Shown here in pieces: positions 1 to 7,260 of a DNA stretch of 14,513 nucleotides. Numbering within the stretch: the stretch's first letter is position 1; the number at the start of each line of letters is the position of its first letter. Below the pieces are notes generated by a model that was not told where the DNA came from, did no database searches, and saw nothing but the letters and a program-made list of their open reading frames with translations. The translations under genes were made by a program, and so were the position numbers. Origin of the DNA: Aphodousia sp048520025 (GTDB lineage Bacteria; Pseudomonadota; Gammaproteobacteria; Burkholderiales; Burkholderiaceae_F); NCBI GenBank assembly GCA_048520025.1, contig DBFZTP010000143.1, positions 1 to 14,513 on the forward strand, written 5' to 3'.

Positions 1-23
1 GTCAAAATGATTTAAAGAAAAAA

Positions 24-53
24 TAACCCAGATCCGAAAACGAATCTGGGCTA
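24..53 (-). terminator. Rho-independent terminator of mnmA
   Basis: The arms CCCAGAT (27-33) and ATCTGGG (44-50) pair, with two further inner pairs and an AAAA loop. Read on the minus strand the hairpin is followed by a T-rich run (complement of 14-25). It lies just beyond the mnmA stop codon. The plus-strand side is also fairly T-rich, so the hairpin may also stop a gene entering from the left. Confidence 0.85.
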
Positions 54-76
54 TTTCTTGAAGTGATGTCGTCGAA

Positions 77-1171
77 TTAAATGCCGTGTTGATCGATCAC
101 ATCGATAAAACCACCACCTAAGCAGACTTCGCCGTCATAAATTACGGCGCTTTGCCCCGGTGTGACGGCCCATTGAGGAACGTCGAAATCCAATTTGAAA
201 GCCTCTTCTGAACTCTCGGCAATACGGCAAGCACCGTCGGTTTGACGATAACGCGTTTTAACAGTCAATTCAGAACCGGCAAGCGGGGCAACGCCTGATA
301 CCCAATTGGGCATCACAGCCGTTAAATGATGACTTAATAACCAAGGATGGTCATGGCCTTGTGCAATCCAAAGTGTGTTCGTTGCAAGATCTTTGCGGGC
401 GACAAACCACGGTTCGCCATTGCCGTCTCGACTGCCGCCAACACCAATGCCTTTGCGTTGTCCTAAGGTATAGAAAGCCAAGCCTATGTGTTCACCGACG
501 ACTTTACCGTCCGTTGTCTTCATGGGGCCGGGGTGCGTGGGCAAATAACGGTTTAAGAACTCTCTAAAGGGGCGTTCACCAATAAAGCAAATACCCGTGG
601 AGTCTTTTTTCTTGGCGTTGGGCAAACCGATTTCTTCAGCTATTTTTCTCACTTGCGTTTTGCGCAATTCACCCACCGGGAAGATGGCCTTGCTGATTTG
701 TTCTTGCGTTAAACGGTGCAAGAAGTAACTTTGGTCTTTCGTTTCATCTAAACCGCGCAACAATTGCGTTTTGCCATCGACTTCACGAACGCGGGCGTAG
801 TGACCGGTGGCGATTTTTTCGGCGCCCATGGCCATGGCGTGGTCTAAGAAAGCACGGAATTTGATTTCGGCGTTGCATAGCACGTCAGGATTGGGCGTAC
901 GGCCGGCAGAGTACTCTCGGAGGAAATCAGCAAAGACGCGGTCTTTATATTCTTTGGCAAAGTTGACGGCTTCAATATCAATGCCAACCACGTCAGCCAC
1001 AGCCGTTGCATCAATGAAGTCTTGGCGAGAAGAACAATACTCGCTGTCATCGTCGTCTTCCCAATTCTTCATGAAAAGACCGATCACATCGTAGCCTTGT
1101 TGCTTAAGAAGGTAGGCGGAAACGGCGGAATCCACGCCCCCCGACAAACCGACAACAACTCGTTTGCTCAT
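77..1171 (-). CDS. mnmA: tRNA-specific 2-thiouridylase MnmA
   Basis: MnmA thiolates U34 of the Lys, Glu and Gln tRNAs in the cytoplasm to s2U, using ATP to adenylate the base and sulfur relayed from IscS. The 364-residue protein (E. coli MnmA has 368) carries the PP-loop SGGVDS at residues 10-15 near its N terminus, the first catalytic Cys in NPDVLCN (C99) and the persulfide Cys in STGICFIGER (C195). The ATG ending at 1171 was chosen over a TTG five codons upstream because an AGGG-type ribosome site lies just before the ATG and because MSKRVVVGLSGG is the usual N terminus. A TATAAT-like -10 (minus strand, 1207-1212) lies in the 92-bp gap to the divergent monooxygenase gene. All catalytic residues that I can recognise are present. 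Confidence 0.97.
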   Translation of the reverse strand: MSKRVVVGLSGGVDSAVSAYLLKQQGYDVIGLFMKNWEDDDDSEYCSSRQDFIDATAVADVVGIDIEAVNFAKEYKDRVFADFLREYSAGRTPNPDVLCNAEIKFRAFLDHAMAMGAEKIATGHYARVREVDGKTQLLRGLDETKDQSYFLHRLTQEQISKAIFPVGELRKTQVRKIAEEIGLPNAKKKDSTGICFIGERPFREFLNRYLPTHPGPMKTTDGKVVGEHIGLAFYTLGQRKGIGVGGSRDGNGEPWFVARKDLATNTLWIAQGHDHPWLLSHHLTAVMPNWVSGVAPLAGSELTVKTRYRQTDGACRIAESSEEAFKLDFDVPQWAVTPGQSAVIYDGEVCLGGGFIDVIDQHGI

Positions 1172-1206
1172 AAAAACCCTTTGCACGAAAAATAATCAAT
1201 GCGCTA

Positions 1207-1212
1207 ATTATA
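1207..1212 (-). promoter_or_regulatory. Putative -10 element of mnmA
   Basis: TATAAT reads on the minus strand within the divergent gap 1172-1263, about 36 bp upstream of the mnmA ATG. No convincing -35 box is seen at the matching distance. On the plus strand TATAAG (1209-1214) and TACAAT (1222-1227) are possible -10 elements for the monooxygenase gene, also without clear -35 boxes. Confidence 0.35.
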
Positions 1213-1263
1213 AGCAAGCGTTACAATATCGGCTTTGGTTTTTGTTTTGGATTTCCGAGTGTT

Positions 1264-2355
1264 ATGAGTTTAGAAAAGCTTATTCGAGAAAGAACGCAGC
1301 ACTTGTGTTCGCGCTTACAGATTAAGGTGCCAATCATTGGTTCTCCTATGGTGGGTGTGGTGACGCCGGCGATGGTGGCGGCTATCAGTAATGCCGGTGG
1401 CTTAGGCGTTTTGCCCTGTGGTTTTATGACGCCTGAAGAAATTGCCACCGAGGTTGCCAAGGTTAGAGCGCTCACCGATAAGCCCTTTGCACTCAATATC
1501 CGCGTAGAAGCGCGTGAGGCGGAAGATCCCGCAAAAACGCAACAAGTCTTTGACGCTTTAGAACCCTTGCGTGATGAATTGAACGTCCCCCATGTGTTGG
1601 GGATGGTGCCCACCTTCGAAGAGCAGTTCGAGGCCATTGTTAACGCTCAAGTACCGGTGGTTTCCTTTAGTTTTGGCGGGCCACGAGAAGAGTTTGCCGA
1701 GAAGTTGGAAGCGATGGGAGTGGAGATGATGGGAAGCGTTAACTCCACGCGCGAAGCTAAAGTTTTAAAGGTCGCAGGGTGTGGCACGGTTATTGCTCAA
1801 GGCGTAGAAGCTGGTGGCCCTCGTCAATACTTTGAAAATCCCTTAGAGGCCTCTAAGGTGGGTTTGATGGCGTTGTTGCCTCCTGTGCGTCGCGTTTGTG
1901 GTGAAACGATTGATGTGGTTGCCGCCGGTGGCATGATGTCGGCTCAAGCGATGTTGGCGAGCATTCTTTTAGGCGCCAATGGCGTGCAAATTGGATCGCT
2001 TTTGGTACGCTCTTCGGATTCGGCTTGGCCTCAAGCCCTTAAAGATCAAGTGCCTTGGTGTGATGATGCGTCAACGCGTTTTTCCAATTGGGCTACAGGT
2101 CGTGAAACTCGCGTGATTCCGACGGGGTTATTTGAAGCTCTTAAGGACGCTGAGTTGCCGGTGAGTCCCTATCCAGGCCAATACAAGGCAATGTCAGAAG
2201 TCTATCGCGGTGCGATCAATGAAAATCGTGCTGACTTATTGGAAATGCCCTTGGGGCAAGCTGCGCAATTAGCACCTGCGCAAGACACAAAAACGATTAT
2301 TGACACGTTAATGCGTGATTTCGAAAACATGTTAGGGGAAGACTGTGGCAATTAA
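1264..2355 (+). CDS. Nitronate monooxygenase-like FMN protein with altered active site
   Basis: This 363-residue protein has the TIM-barrel fold of the nitronate monooxygenase / 2-nitropropane dioxygenase / FabK family, which binds FMN and oxidises alkyl nitronates or reduces enoyl-ACP. Family marks visible are IIGSPMVGVVTPAMVAAISNA near residues 24-44, then GGLGVLP at 45-51, the AQGVEAGG segment at 178-185 and the phosphate-binding region VVAAGGMMSAQA followed by GANGVQIG (about 218-244). The position after EAGG, normally the catalytic His of EAGGH, is Pro186 here, so classical nitronate chemistry is doubtful. The start ATG has only a weak ribosome site. The last 11 bases overlap the next gene, which starts at GTG 2345, so the pair is probably translationally coupled. 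Confidence is high for the fold and low for the substrate. Confidence 0.85.
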   Translation: MSLEKLIRERTQHLCSRLQIKVPIIGSPMVGVVTPAMVAAISNAGGLGVLPCGFMTPEEIATEVAKVRALTDKPFALNIRVEAREAEDPAKTQQVFDALEPLRDELNVPHVLGMVPTFEEQFEAIVNAQVPVVSFSFGGPREEFAEKLEAMGVEMMGSVNSTREAKVLKVAGCGTVIAQGVEAGGPRQYFENPLEASKVGLMALLPPVRRVCGETIDVVAAGGMMSAQAMLASILLGANGVQIGSLLVRSSDSAWPQALKDQVPWCDDASTRFSNWATGRETRVIPTGLFEALKDAELPVSPYPGQYKAMSEVYRGAINENRADLLEMPLGQAAQLAPAQDTKTIIDTLMRDFENMLGEDCGN

Positions 2356-2986
2356 GATTTTTACGGCACTTTTGGTGCAAGACGTTCAAAACGATTATTT
2401 AACTGATGGCATGCGTCCCGTTGACGGTGCTGAGGCTGTGTTTGCACCGATTTCTGAAATGGCAAAAACGTTTGAGCGAGTGATTGTGGCTCAAGACTAT
2501 AAGCCTGAAAATCACATCAGTTTTGTGGACAATCACGCTGGTCGCACGGTGGGTGAAACCGTAGAATCTGAATTCGGTCCCGTGGTTTTGACGCAAAAGT
2601 GCTGTGTGGAAGGCACGCAAGGCGCCGATATGCCGCGTCAAATGCCCTTGCCCATGTCTCGTATTATTGCGATTTTAAAAGGTGCTCAAGCCGGTGTTAA
2701 TAGCTATTCGGCTTTCTTAGAAGCAGACCGCAAAACCGAAACGGGGTTAGATGCTTATTGCAAGGATCGATTTGTTAATCGCATTTATTTGTGCGGCTTA
2801 AATGTTGATGATTCGTTGATCCGTACGGCGTTTGATGCCCTTCACTATGAAATTGAAGTCTATTGGGTTAAAGACGCCGTGGCAGGAATCGAAGCCGATC
2901 AAGATGCCTTTAAATTAAAGAGTTTAGAGGATCATGGCGTGCATTTTGTCACGATGCAAGAGGTATTAGAGCGAGAAATTCGTTAA
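2345..2986 (+). CDS. Nicotinamidase/isochorismatase-fold protein lacking catalytic Cys
   Basis: The 213-residue protein has the cysteine-hydrolase fold of nicotinamidase PncA, which makes nicotinate from nicotinamide in NAD salvage. Recognisable parts are VQDVQNDYL with the catalytic Asp (D13), DYKPENHISF at 51-60, CVEGTQGADM at 87-96, and LKGAQAGVNSYSAF with the catalytic Lys (K112). In CGLNVDDSLIRTAFDA (150-165) the family Cys nucleophile aligns with Ser157. Of the PncA metal ligands Asp, His, His, His, this protein shows D51, K53, H57 and C86, so two are changed. It is therefore unlikely to be an ordinary nicotinamidase. The start is GTG with GGGGA seven bases upstream, inside the end of the monooxygenase gene, which it overlaps by 11 bases. 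A terminator follows directly, so the two genes form a closed unit. Confidence 0.82.
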   Translation: MAIKIFTALLVQDVQNDYLTDGMRPVDGAEAVFAPISEMAKTFERVIVAQDYKPENHISFVDNHAGRTVGETVESEFGPVVLTQKCCVEGTQGADMPRQMPLPMSRIIAILKGAQAGVNSYSAFLEADRKTETGLDAYCKDRFVNRIYLCGLNVDDSLIRTAFDALHYEIEVYWVKDAVAGIEADQDAFKLKSLEDHGVHFVTMQEVLEREIR

Positions 2987-3010
2987 TAATTTCTGAGGAA
3001 AATATCTTAA

Positions 3011-3039
3011 AGAGAGCGGTGCAATCCGCTCTTTTTTTT
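3011..3039 (+). terminator. Rho-independent terminator of the monooxygenase/hydrolase pair
   Basis: AGAGCGG (3013-3019) pairs with CCGCTCT (3026-3032) around the loop TGCAAT and runs straight into eight T residues. It lies about 25 bp after the stop codon of the nicotinamidase-like gene. Confidence 0.93.
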
Positions 3040-3067
3040 GTAAAATGCCTTGAACGGCCATGAAATT

Positions 3068-3081
3068 TTGATTAGTATCAA
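3068..3081 (+). promoter_or_regulatory. FNR/Anr-type binding site upstream of the anion transporter
   Basis: TTGATTAGTATCAA is an exact match to the FNR consensus TTGAT-N4-ATCAA, centred at 3074.5. A possible -10, TATGAC (3104-3109), would place transcription start near 3116, so the site would sit at about -41.5. That is the standard spacing of a class II FNR-activated promoter. FNR-family proteins activate at such sites when oxygen is absent. The start site is inferred; only the palindrome is directly seen. Confidence 0.8.
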
Positions 3082-3156
3082 CAAAATTTTTTGAGTTTAC
3101 GAATATGACTCACTTCACACCCCACTCGCATTGGCGAGATTGAAAGGAGAAGTTCC

Positions 3157-4686
3157 ATGCTTCATCATGAATCCAGTATTGAAATTGGTGCGTTAAGTAA
3201 CAAGTCCAAGATCATACCTCTTATCATTGGGCCGCTTTTGGCGTTGGCCCTGTACTTTATTCTTCCTGAAACGTACCAAAACACGGCCGGTCAAACGGTG
3301 GAATTTAGCTATGCCGGTCGCGCCTGCGCAGGGATCGTTTTGTGGATGGCTACGTGGTGGTTTACCGAGGCCGTGCCGATTGCCGTTACGTCTTTGTTGC
3401 CCATTGTGCTTTTTCCGCTATTTGGTGTTTTGAGCCCTTCTGAAACGCTCAAAAATTATGCCAACAGCACGATTTTCCTCTTTATGGGCGGCTTTTTGAT
3501 TGCTGCCGGTATTGCTCGTTGGCACTTAGACCGTCGTATCGCTTTGTTGACGATTCGAGTGTTTGGGACGAAGCCCCAACAAATTATTTTGGGTTTATTG
3601 GTGGCAACGGGCTTTTTGTCCGCTTGGGTCAGTAACACGGCTACAGCTGCAATGATGGTGCCGATTGCTTTGGCCATTTTGGGTGTGGTTCGCAATACGC
3701 GCGGTGATGAACCGGTTGATAAGCGAGAGCACAATTTCGGTGTCAGTGTTTTGTTGTCCATCGCTTACGGCGCAAGCTTGGGTGGTGTTTTAACGTTGAT
3801 CGGTACGCCGCCTAATGGGATTTTTGTTCGCTTTGTTGAGCAAATGTATGGCGTGAATGTGAACTTTTTGGAATGGATGAAGGTTTCGATTCCGATTGTT
3901 GGCATTTTGATGGCTAGCACTTACTTCATGATGACCAAGTTCTTGTTCCGTGAACAAATCTCGGAATTGCCCGGTGGCAAAGAATGGGTCAAAAACGAAA
4001 TCTCTCGTTTGGGGCCTTTGAGCAAAGGTGAAAAGATTGTGTTGACGGTCTTTGTGACGGCCGCGGCTTTGTGGTGCTTTGGTCCTTTGATTCGTGGTTT
4101 TGAAGTCGATGGTATTCGTCCCTTTAAAGACTTGAGCGACACCGTGATCGCTATGGGTGCGGGCATCATTTTGTTCATCATCCCTGTGGATATTAAGCAC
4201 GGCGTGCACGCATTGGATTGGTCAAGTGCTTCTGAAGCCGTGGCTTGGGACGTGCTTTTGCTCTTCGGTGGTGGCTTGACGATGGCGCACGCCATTCAAA
4301 CGACGGGTATGGCCAGTGTCGTGGGTTCGGGTGCAATCGCTTTTGCCGGTTTGCCCGATATGGCTGTAGCAGGCGGTATTACGACGTTGGCCGTCTTTGC
4401 CTCTGAATTTACGTCCAATACGGCTTTGGCTGCAACGATGATGCCTTTAGTGGCTGCTATCGCTGAGTCCATTAATATGCATCCGGAATCCTTGTTGATT
4501 TGCACGACGTTGGGTGCCTCAATGGCCTTCATGATGCCGGTGGGTACGCCCCCGAATGCCATCATCTTTGGGACGGGTCGTATCCGTATTGCAGAGATGA
4601 TCCGTGCGGGTTTCTGGCTTAACATCATCTCCATCATCGTGATCACGTTGGTAACGTCGGTCATTTCGTTAGGTGTTATTCCGTAA
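3157..4686 (+). CDS. DASS/SLC13-family dicarboxylate (anion) transporter
   Basis: This 509-residue inner-membrane protein belongs to the divalent anion:sodium symporter family (VcINDY, CitT and TtdT type), which moves C4-dicarboxylates, citrate or tartrate by sodium symport or exchange. Both halves of the inverted-repeat fold show the substrate and sodium signature: SNTATAAMMVPIA with GTPPNG in the first half and SNTALAATMMPL with GTPPNAI in the second. Many hydrophobic helices follow a short soluble N terminus. AAGGAG (3144-3149) lies seven bases before the ATG, and a small hairpin, CTCGC/GCGAG (3125-3138), sits just ahead of it. The perfect FNR-type site at 3068-3081 suggests oxygen-dependent control, fitting succinate, fumarate, tartrate or citrate use in anaerobic growth. 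The exact substrate cannot be read from the sequence. Confidence 0.92.
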   Translation: MLHHESSIEIGALSNKSKIIPLIIGPLLALALYFILPETYQNTAGQTVEFSYAGRACAGIVLWMATWWFTEAVPIAVTSLLPIVLFPLFGVLSPSETLKNYANSTIFLFMGGFLIAAGIARWHLDRRIALLTIRVFGTKPQQIILGLLVATGFLSAWVSNTATAAMMVPIALAILGVVRNTRGDEPVDKREHNFGVSVLLSIAYGASLGGVLTLIGTPPNGIFVRFVEQMYGVNVNFLEWMKVSIPIVGILMASTYFMMTKFLFREQISELPGGKEWVKNEISRLGPLSKGEKIVLTVFVTAAALWCFGPLIRGFEVDGIRPFKDLSDTVIAMGAGIILFIIPVDIKHGVHALDWSSASEAVAWDVLLLFGGGLTMAHAIQTTGMASVVGSGAIAFAGLPDMAVAGGITTLAVFASEFTSNTALAATMMPLVAAIAESINMHPESLLICTTLGASMAFMMPVGTPPNAIIFGTGRIRIAEMIRAGFWLNIISIIVITLVTSVISLGVIP

Positions 4687-4704
4687 CGAAAATTCTTCAA
4701 AAAC

Positions 4705-4740
4705 GAAAGGCTCTGAGTCGAAAGATTTCAGAGCCTTTTC
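4705..4740. terminator. Bidirectional terminator between transporter and lysR genes
   Basis: AAAGGCTCTGA (4706-4716) pairs perfectly with TCAGAGCCTTT (4728-4738) around an 11-base loop. The plus strand runs on as TTTTCCTT. The minus strand runs on as TTTCGTTTTTG. The hairpin can therefore end both convergent genes. Confidence 0.9.
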
Positions 4741-4741
4741 C

Positions 4742-5704
4742 TTAGATGGGAACGTTGTATTGCTGTTGCAAAATGCGCTTTCGTTCCGTTTCAATCTCGC
4801 GTCGTTTCTGCACGTACCATTCAATGAAAATTTGCACGCGTTTTAACTTTGTGGCTTCAAGCGTTGAGGCGATGTAGTAGTCCAAGTTAGGGGCGTGCCA
4901 ACCATTTAAAACGGGGATTAATTCTCCACTCATCAATTCTTTATAGCAATGGTGCATTGGGATGTCCGCAATAATGCCGGCACCGGCCAGCGCTGCTTCT
5001 TTAACGGCCTTCATGCTATTAACACGCAAGGTAGAGTGCCACTCATAGGCGCGACGGTCACCGGCTAATTCGAGCACCTTTTCTTGACGGCGATGGCGCC
5101 CCGTGTACACGATGCCAATGTGGGTGCGAAGATCCTCAGGCGTCTTGGGCATCCCGTGATTTTTCACGTACTCGGGGGAAGCGCAGGGGATGAAAACGGA
5201 GCGCGAAACCCAATTTTCAATGAGATTGGGGTTATTCACGGGACCGTAATAGAACATGACATCGGTTTGTCCGCGCATGTAGGTACGAGGATCATCGTCG
5301 GCGATGATATCGAACGTGATGTGCGGGTACTTTTGTTGAAATTCCCCCAAAATCGGAAGAATTTGTGATTGCATGAAGCCGGGTCTGGCCCCGAATCGGA
5401 TGATGCCGCTATCTTGTTCGCCCTTGGTCGAGAGTGTTAATAGCGATTGATTGAACTCTTCCCAAATAGGCTGCAGTTTGTCTCTGGCTTGCAGGGCAAA
5501 TTGGGTTGGAGCAATGGTGGGGCCGTTGCGAATGAGTAATTCGTGGCCCACGTCATTTTCGAGCGCTTTAATCAAGCGCGAGACTTGTGTTCGATCCAAT
5601 CCTCGTTGGTCAGCTACGCGCGCAAGGGACTGTTCCTCAATGACACGGAACAATAATTCCCAAACCTCGAGGTGAAATCGCTTTCGATTAAGCAATTGAT
5701 CCAT
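4742..5704 (-). CDS. LysR-family transcriptional regulator
   Basis: The 320-residue cytoplasmic regulator has an N-terminal winged helix-turn-helix at about residues 12-65: LEVWELLFRVIEEQSLARVA, then RTQVSRLIKALENDVGHELL. An effector-binding domain of the periplasmic-binding-protein type follows from about residue 95 (GIIRFGARPGFMQSQILPIL) to about residue 290. The recognition helix is slightly unusual, with TQVSRLIKALE in place of the common SAVSRQIRxLE. The gene is divergent from the DcuC-family carrier and the shared 222-bp gap holds a repeated 17-bp element, so the usual LysR arrangement applies: it probably controls the carrier and itself, with a dicarboxylate or related acid as inducer. 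The C terminus (about 295-320) is long and charged, rich in Arg, Glu and Lys. The ligand is not known. Confidence 0.92.
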   Translation of the reverse strand: MDQLLNRKRFHLEVWELLFRVIEEQSLARVADQRGLDRTQVSRLIKALENDVGHELLIRNGPTIAPTQFALQARDKLQPIWEEFNQSLLTLSTKGEQDSGIIRFGARPGFMQSQILPILGEFQQKYPHITFDIIADDDPRTYMRGQTDVMFYYGPVNNPNLIENWVSRSVFIPCASPEYVKNHGMPKTPEDLRTHIGIVYTGRHRRQEKVLELAGDRRAYEWHSTLRVNSMKAVKEAALAGAGIIADIPMHHCYKELMSGELIPVLNGWHAPNLDYYIASTLEATKLKRVQIFIEWYVQKRREIETERKRILQQQYNVPI

Positions 5705-5722
5705 TAGTAATTTCCCTAAAAT

Positions 5723-5739
5723 TGCAAAAATTGCACGAT
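5723..5739 (+). repeat. 17-bp direct repeat, copy 1 (candidate LysR operator)
   Basis: TGCAAAAATTGCACGAT matches the copy at 5844-5860 in 15 of 17 bases. It contains the small palindrome GCAA-AAA-TTGC and starts 19 bp upstream of the lysR start codon, a position suited to autorepression. Confidence 0.6.
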
Positions 5740-5843
5740 AAGACGTGAAAATTTATCTTTATTTTAAAACGATAATCAGAAAGTTTGACTGATTTTATTA
5801 AGAAAATTAAATTTTCCTAGAAAATATTATGTATGAATAATAG

Positions 5844-5860
5844 TGCAAAAATCACACGAT
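5844..5860 (+). repeat. 17-bp direct repeat, copy 2 (candidate LysR operator)
   Basis: TGCAAAAATCACACGAT differs from copy 1 only at two adjacent positions. It ends about 18 bp before the TATAAT of the carrier promoter, so a bound activator would touch the -35 region. Confidence 0.6.
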
Positions 5861-5878
5861 GAAACAAAATCTCTTTTC

Positions 5879-5884
5879 TATAAT
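5879..5884 (+). promoter_or_regulatory. -10 element of the DcuC-family carrier gene
   Basis: A perfect TATAAT lies 42 bp upstream of the start codon. The 17-bp-spaced -35 position (5856-5861) reads ACGATG, a poor match, which points to activator dependence. Confidence 0.55.
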
Positions 5885-5926
5885 TCTCCCTCATGATTGT
5901 CAAAAAATAGTGTGAAAGGACTTTAG

Positions 5927-7183
5927 ATGATGGTCTGGGTCGGCTTACTGATTGTGATTGGAACGTTCGCGTTAATTATCAAAAATTTCGAAACGCGAAT
6001 GACGTTGTTTTTATCCGGTGCACTGATGGCCCTTTTAGGGGGCGACTTGGTGATGGCGGCCAATGCTTTTATTAAGCAGTTTACCAATAGCGGTTTGGTA
6101 CCGATTGTTTGTACGGTGATGGGTTTTTCCTATGTGATTCGGGTCACAAAGTGCTCCGAGCACTTGGTGGCCGTGGTCACGGGGTTGTTGACGCATGTGA
6201 AATTTTTCGTTGTACCCGGCGCTGTCATCGTGACCTTCTTTTTAAATATTTCGCTGCCGTCTGCGGCCGGTGTTTCCGCTGCGGTTGGCACGCTTTTGAT
6301 TCCGATGTTGTTGGCCTTACGTGTAAAACCCGTGATGGCCGGCAGTGCTGTTTTCTTGGGGACCTGGGGGTCGGTCATTTCTCCAGGGTTTATGTTTAAT
6401 CCTCTAGTCGCTGATATGGCAAAGACAGATGTGATGACCGTGATTGCAGCGATTGCTCCTGCTGTACTTTGTGGTTTGGCAGTGGCAGTTGCAATCTTGG
6501 CCATCACATCTCTTTTTTTGAAAGAAGGGGTGGGTACGTCTCCCGTGAGCTTGCAAAGCGCTTTGCCTGAGGATTTTAAGATTAACGGACTTTACGCCAT
6601 CGTCCCCGTGGTACCGCTTTTATTGTTGGTCTTGGGCTCCAAGCAAGTAGGAATCTTGCCCTACATCACAGTGCCCCAATCCATGATTATTGGTGTCGTT
6701 TTAGCGATTGTGGTGACGCGTTCTTCGCCGGGACAAACGACAAAAGAATTTTTCCGTGGTGCTGGTGACAGTTTCTGCGAAGTGATTGGTTTGATGGCGT
6801 GTGCCGCCATGTTCTGTGCAGGGATGGAGCAAATCGGTTTGACGGGTGCGCTTTTGGATGCCATGAAAAATTCCACCTCGGCAACGCAAGTGGCCGCTAC
6901 GGCCGGTCCCTTCCTGATGTCCGTGGTATCGGGTTCGGGTAATGCAGCTTCGTTAGCCTTTATTGGGACCGTAGTGCCGCATGCGCCGGAATTCGGCTAC
7001 ACCATTACGGAACTGGGTGGTGCGGCGCAAGTCTCGGCCGCTTTGGGTCGCACGATGTCGCCTGTGGCAGCAAGCGCCATCATTTGTGCTCGATTGGCCG
7101 GTGTTAATCCGATGTCGATGGCCAAGCGCAATGCGCTGCCCACCATCGCAGCTGCAACAACGATTTCGCTTTTGTTGTTGTAA
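5927..7183 (+). CDS. DcuC-family C4-dicarboxylate transporter
   Basis: The 418-residue inner-membrane protein is hydrophobic throughout, with roughly ten or more predicted helices, and resembles the DcuC/YfcC (C4-dicarboxylate anaerobic carrier) group. That group exchanges or exports succinate, fumarate and malate during anaerobic respiration. Family-like features are the small-residue loop SLPSAAGVSAAVGTLLIPML in the first half, and SVVSGSGNAASLAF with LGRTMSPVAASAIICARLAG in the second. It is somewhat shorter than E. coli DcuC (461). AAGGA precedes the tandem ATG codons at 5927 and 5930, either of which could be used. The divergent LysR gene is its probable regulator, and a terminator at 7210-7260 ends the unit. 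Substrate is inferred from family only; a neutral or other organic acid is possible. Confidence 0.85.
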   Translation: MMVWVGLLIVIGTFALIIKNFETRMTLFLSGALMALLGGDLVMAANAFIKQFTNSGLVPIVCTVMGFSYVIRVTKCSEHLVAVVTGLLTHVKFFVVPGAVIVTFFLNISLPSAAGVSAAVGTLLIPMLLALRVKPVMAGSAVFLGTWGSVISPGFMFNPLVADMAKTDVMTVIAAIAPAVLCGLAVAVAILAITSLFLKEGVGTSPVSLQSALPEDFKINGLYAIVPVVPLLLLVLGSKQVGILPYITVPQSMIIGVVLAIVVTRSSPGQTTKEFFRGAGDSFCEVIGLMACAAMFCAGMEQIGLTGALLDAMKNSTSATQVAATAGPFLMSVVSGSGNAASLAFIGTVVPHAPEFGYTITELGGAAQVSAALGRTMSPVAASAIICARLAGVNPMSMAKRNALPTIAAATTISLLLL

Positions 7184-7209
7184 GAGAAAAGTTTCGAGAG
7201 AGTAGAGAG

Positions 7210-7260
7210 TGCCGCCATTGCTTCTTATGTGGGAGCAATAGCGGCATTCTTATTATTTTT
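7210..7260 (+). terminator. Rho-independent terminator of the DcuC-family gene
   Basis: TGCCGCCATTGCT (7210-7222) pairs with AGCAATAGCGGCA (7234-7246), with one mismatch and an 11-base loop. A T-rich stretch follows that overlaps the 3' end of the convergent phosphoribosyltransferase gene. The other strand lacks a T run, so the minus-strand gene has no clear terminator of its own here. Confidence 0.85.

Larger units (their letters stand above)
5705..5926. promoter_or_regulatory. Divergent lysR/dcuC-like promoter region with operator candidates
   Basis: This A+T-rich 222-bp gap separates the regulator and carrier genes. It contains a TATAAT -10 for the carrier at 5879-5884 with no good -35 box, as expected of an activator-dependent promoter. 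It also holds the inverted repeat AATCAG-N9-CTGATT (5774-5794) and two copies of a 17-bp element, at 5723-5739 and 5844-5860. The second copy reaches the -35 position of the carrier promoter; the first lies close to the lysR start codon. No coding sequence is seen here. Confidence 0.65.

Noticed and set aside
1172..1186. TTG start five codons upstream of the mnmA ATG
   Set aside because: The extra residues overlap the ribosome site and are not part of the usual MnmA N terminus.
3125..3138. Hairpin CTCGC/GCGAG as a riboswitch or thermosensor in the transporter leader
   Set aside because: A 5-bp stem in a leader of about 40 bases is too small to support a specific RNA regulator.
3790..4295. 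Long minus-strand open frames inside the anion transporter gene
   Set aside because: They are out-of-frame shadows of a strongly conserved membrane protein and lack ribosome sites or family resemblance.
5753..5775. Inverted repeat TTATC-N13-GATAA in the lysR/dcuC-like gap
   Set aside because: It is short, built from A/T-rich words and expected by chance in this sequence.
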